Source: an uncultured Bacillaceae bacterium
GTDB lineage: Bacteria; Bacillota; Bacilli; Bacillales; Alkalibacillaceae
DNA: 6,335 nucleotides
Direction of reading: 5' to 3'
Assembly (NCBI GenBank): GCA_937958375.1
Contig: CALGNY010000196.1
Span: 1 to 6,335, forward strand
Shown here: positions 6,114 to 6,335 of the stretch, piece by piece
Layout: every line of letters begins with the position of its first letter
Position numbering within the stretch: the first letter of the stretch is position 1
Translations under genes and position numbers: made by a program
Notes under the pieces: generated by a model
The model's input: the letters and a program-made list of their open reading frames with translations, nothing else
Databases searched by the model: none
What the model was told of the DNA's origin: nothing

Positions 6114-6237
6114 ACACTTTTTTAGTTTTTTCTCACAATTTAAAAGATTAATGTATTGCTATTGTGTATAGGGCTTGCGATCACAGTGGTTATTGAGGGA
6201 ACTAGTTTTGAAAAAGATTGAGATCATGTAGGATTTA

Positions 6238-6284
6238 TCATCGACATTTGGGCCTGGTTTTTACCTCAAATGTCGATGAGACGG
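6238..6284. repeat. Tandem hairpin repeat, unit 1
   Basis: This 47-base unit starts TCATCGACATTTG and returns as CAAATGTCGATGA, a perfect 13-bp inverted repeat (6238-6250 with 6267-6279). Counting a G-T pair (6251/6266) and a G-C pair (6252/6265) it is a 15-pair stem with a 12-base loop containing CTGGTTTTT, followed by GAGACGG. No T run follows the stem on either strand, so it is not a standard terminator. A related unit follows after 4 bases. Confidence 0.75.
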
Positions 6285-6288
6285 CTTG

Positions 6289-6335
6289 TCAGCGACATTC
6301 GGAGCTGTTTTTCTTTCCAAATATCGATGAGATGG
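6289..6335. repeat. Tandem hairpin repeat, unit 2 (reaches the window edge)
   Basis: Aligned without gaps, this unit is identical to unit 1 at 35 of 47 positions, with a repeat period of 51 bases. Its arms (6289-6303 and 6316-6330) again make 15 positions of stem around a 12-base loop with CTGTTTTT. There are three mismatches on the plus strand, two of which become G-U pairs on the minus strand. The tail GAGATGG matches GAGACGG of unit 1. The array may continue beyond 6335. Confidence 0.7.

Larger units (their letters stand above)
5847..6335. other. AT-rich non-coding upstream region of the operon
   Basis: This stretch of nearly 490 bases has no convincing gene on either strand. Proximal to oppD it holds the ribosome-binding site (5853-5859), a CodY-like box, a dyad and two candidate promoters, described separately. 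Bases 6001-6017 are a run of seven T followed by eight A and TT, a likely intrinsically bent or flexible tract. A direct repeat TGTAAA occurs at 6041-6046 and 6050-6055. Between about 6120 and 6237 I see nothing identifiable. From 6238 to the edge lie two tandem hairpin units. No tRNA, T-box or other recognised riboswitch motif was seen. Confidence 0.7.

Noticed and set aside
6111..6126. Catabolite-response (cre) site near ATGAAACACTTTTTTA
   Set aside because: The central CG-containing core of the cre consensus is absent.
6171..6237. A third, degenerate copy of the hairpin unit (GGGCTTG, then GATCACAG)
   Set aside because: Only a few bases resemble the unit, the spacing does not fit the 51-base period, and there is no matching inverted arm.
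6238..6335. CRISPR array or terminators as an explanation of the tandem units
   Set aside because: Only two units are present, the whole period is palindromic with no unique spacers (just 4 bases between units), and no T run follows either stem, so neither explanation fits.

Overview
The window carries one complete five-gene peptide ABC-transporter operon, entirely on the minus strand and read from right to left. The order is ATPase 1 (OppD/AppD type, 5846-4827), ATPase 2 (OppF/AppF type, 4827-3790), lipoprotein substrate-binding protein (OppA/AppA type, 3764-1980), permease 1 (OppB, 1942-977) and permease 2 (OppC, 965-63). All five have intact signature motifs. D-F-A-B-C is the order of the Bacillus subtilis app operon rather than the A-B-C-D-F order of the classical opp operon, so these are probably app-like genes; the symbols given are the generic opp names.

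The host looks like a low-to-moderate GC member of the Bacillaceae: strong purine-rich Shine-Dalgarno sites, a Gram-positive lipoprotein signal peptide, AT-rich intergenic DNA and an app-type gene order. The binding protein is extremely acidic (by hand count about 130 Asp+Glu against about 25 Lys+Arg) and has a 35-residue Glu/Ser linker after its lipid-anchored cysteine. This suggests a halophilic, halotolerant or alkaliphilic genus such as Halobacillus or Virgibacillus. The genus is inference only.

Layout: 1-62 holds an intrinsic terminator for the operon, with a Shine-Dalgarno sequence for a further minus-strand gene at the extreme left edge. 63-5846 is the tightly packed operon (oppD/oppF overlap in TAATG, 25 bases between oppF and oppA, 37 between oppA and oppB, 11 between oppB and the preferred oppC start). 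5847-6237 is an AT-rich upstream region with two candidate sigma-A promoters, a 16-bp dyad over one -10 box and a CodY-like box. 6238-6335 holds two tandem, related 47-base units, each folding into a 15-pair stem with a 12-base loop; the second unit is cut by the window edge and the array may continue.

Together the genes make an importer: OppA at the outer membrane face captures peptides, OppB and OppC form the channel, and OppD/OppF hydrolyse ATP. No wholly new system is apparent. The least explained element is the tandem hairpin repeat at the right edge; next are two CodY-like boxes, one of them inside the operon directly before oppA.
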